From the NCBI GenBank assembly GCA_002482815.1, contig DLGS01000380.1, forward strand, positions 1 to 6,093: DNA of 6,093 nt, written 5' to 3'. The notes below the pieces were generated by a model, which did not search any database, was not told the DNA's origin, and worked only from the letters and a program-made list of their open reading frames with translations. The position numbers were made by a program, and so were the translations under genes. Shown piece after piece: positions 5,933 through 6,093 of this stretch. How positions within the stretch are numbered: the first letter of the stretch is position 1; each line of letters opens with the position of its first letter. The stretch comes from Bacteroidetes bacterium UBA7688. GTDB taxonomy: Bacteria; Bacteroidota; Bacteroidia; Chitinophagales; Chitinophagaceae.

Positions 5933-6093
5933 ATGAAAGGAATTATACTTGCAGGAGGTTCCGGCACACGGCTTTATCCATTGACAATTGCAGTGAGCAA
6001 ACAATTGATGCCAGTCTATGATAAACCAATGATATACTACCCGCTCAGTACGCTTATGCTGGCAGGAATAAGAGAAATTCTCATTATCACAAC
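5933..6093 (+). CDS. rfbA: Glucose-1-phosphate thymidylyltransferase, N-terminal part (cut by window end)
   Basis: The first 53 codons are present and the gene continues beyond the right edge with two bases of codon 54; a full RfbA/RmlA is about 290 residues. The enzyme joins glucose 1-phosphate and dTTP to give dTDP-glucose and pyrophosphate, the substrate of RfbB. The nucleotidyltransferase signature LAGGSGTRLYPLT covers residues 6-18, including the Gly-rich loop and Arg13 that bind the nucleotide. SKQLMPVYDKPMIYYPLS (22-39) with Lys23, Gln24 and Lys32 is diagnostic of the RmlA type, as opposed to the GalU type. STLMLAGIREILIIT continues the usual Rossmann-like region. The ATG at 5933 is set by this motif. 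It is 10 bp downstream of the membrane protein stop codon, with no room for its own promoter, so it is translated from a shared message. No defect is visible in the part seen. Confidence 0.95.
   Translation, partial: MKGIILAGGSGTRLYPLTIAVSKQLMPVYDKPMIYYPLSTLMLAGIREILIIT

Noticed and set aside
1..6093. CRISPR arrays, tRNA or rRNA genes, insertion sequences, phage or toxin-antitoxin modules
   Set aside because: No regularly spaced repeats, cloverleaf, transposase motif or terminal inverted repeats were seen; nearly all of the window is accounted for by six genes.

Overview
The window looks like a chromosomal segment from a member of the Bacteroidota. Four things support this: a lipoprotein of the Bacteroidota-type 'Ig-like domain' family, a lack of Shine-Dalgarno sequences before the start codons, TAnnTTTG-type -7 promoter boxes immediately upstream of several genes, and moderately AT-rich DNA with Bacteroidota-like dTDP-rhamnose enzymes. 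I cannot resolve genus or family from the sequence alone.

Layout. (1) Positions 4-1485, minus strand: a complete Ig-like-domain lipoprotein. (2) Positions 1486-1560: a compact divergent promoter region. (3) Positions 1561-2115, plus strand: an exported Cys-type glutathione-peroxidase-family protein. (4) Positions 2155-3213, plus strand: an AT-rich, unrecognised exported helical-repeat-like protein, started at an ATG rather than the GTG at 2140. (5) Positions 3214-3319: a 106-bp gap with a weak hairpin, a pair of near-identical AT-rich direct repeats and a -7 box that abuts the next start codon. (6) Positions 3320 to the window end, plus strand: the beginning of a cell-surface polysaccharide cluster, made of rfbB (dTDP-glucose 4,6-dehydratase), a multi-spanning DUF6056-like membrane protein, and the first 53 codons of rfbA (glucose-1-phosphate thymidylyltransferase), which runs off the right edge.

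Functionally, RfbA makes dTDP-glucose and RfbB converts it to dTDP-4-keto-6-deoxyglucose, the first two steps toward dTDP-L-rhamnose and related deoxysugars. The membrane protein between them is separated by only 26 bp and 10 bp. It is therefore likely co-transcribed and is a candidate for using or handling a lipid-linked sugar in the same envelope glycan pathway. The left-hand genes (lipoprotein, peroxidase, unknown exported protein) have no evident link to this pathway beyond all being predicted envelope or periplasmic proteins.

I found no CRISPR array, tRNA, rRNA, insertion sequence or convincing new defence or mobile system. The points most worth a second look are the membrane protein inserted between rfbB and rfbA, the promoter boxes that imply leaderless or nearly leaderless mRNAs, the direct repeat before rfbB, and the unrecognised AT-rich gene.
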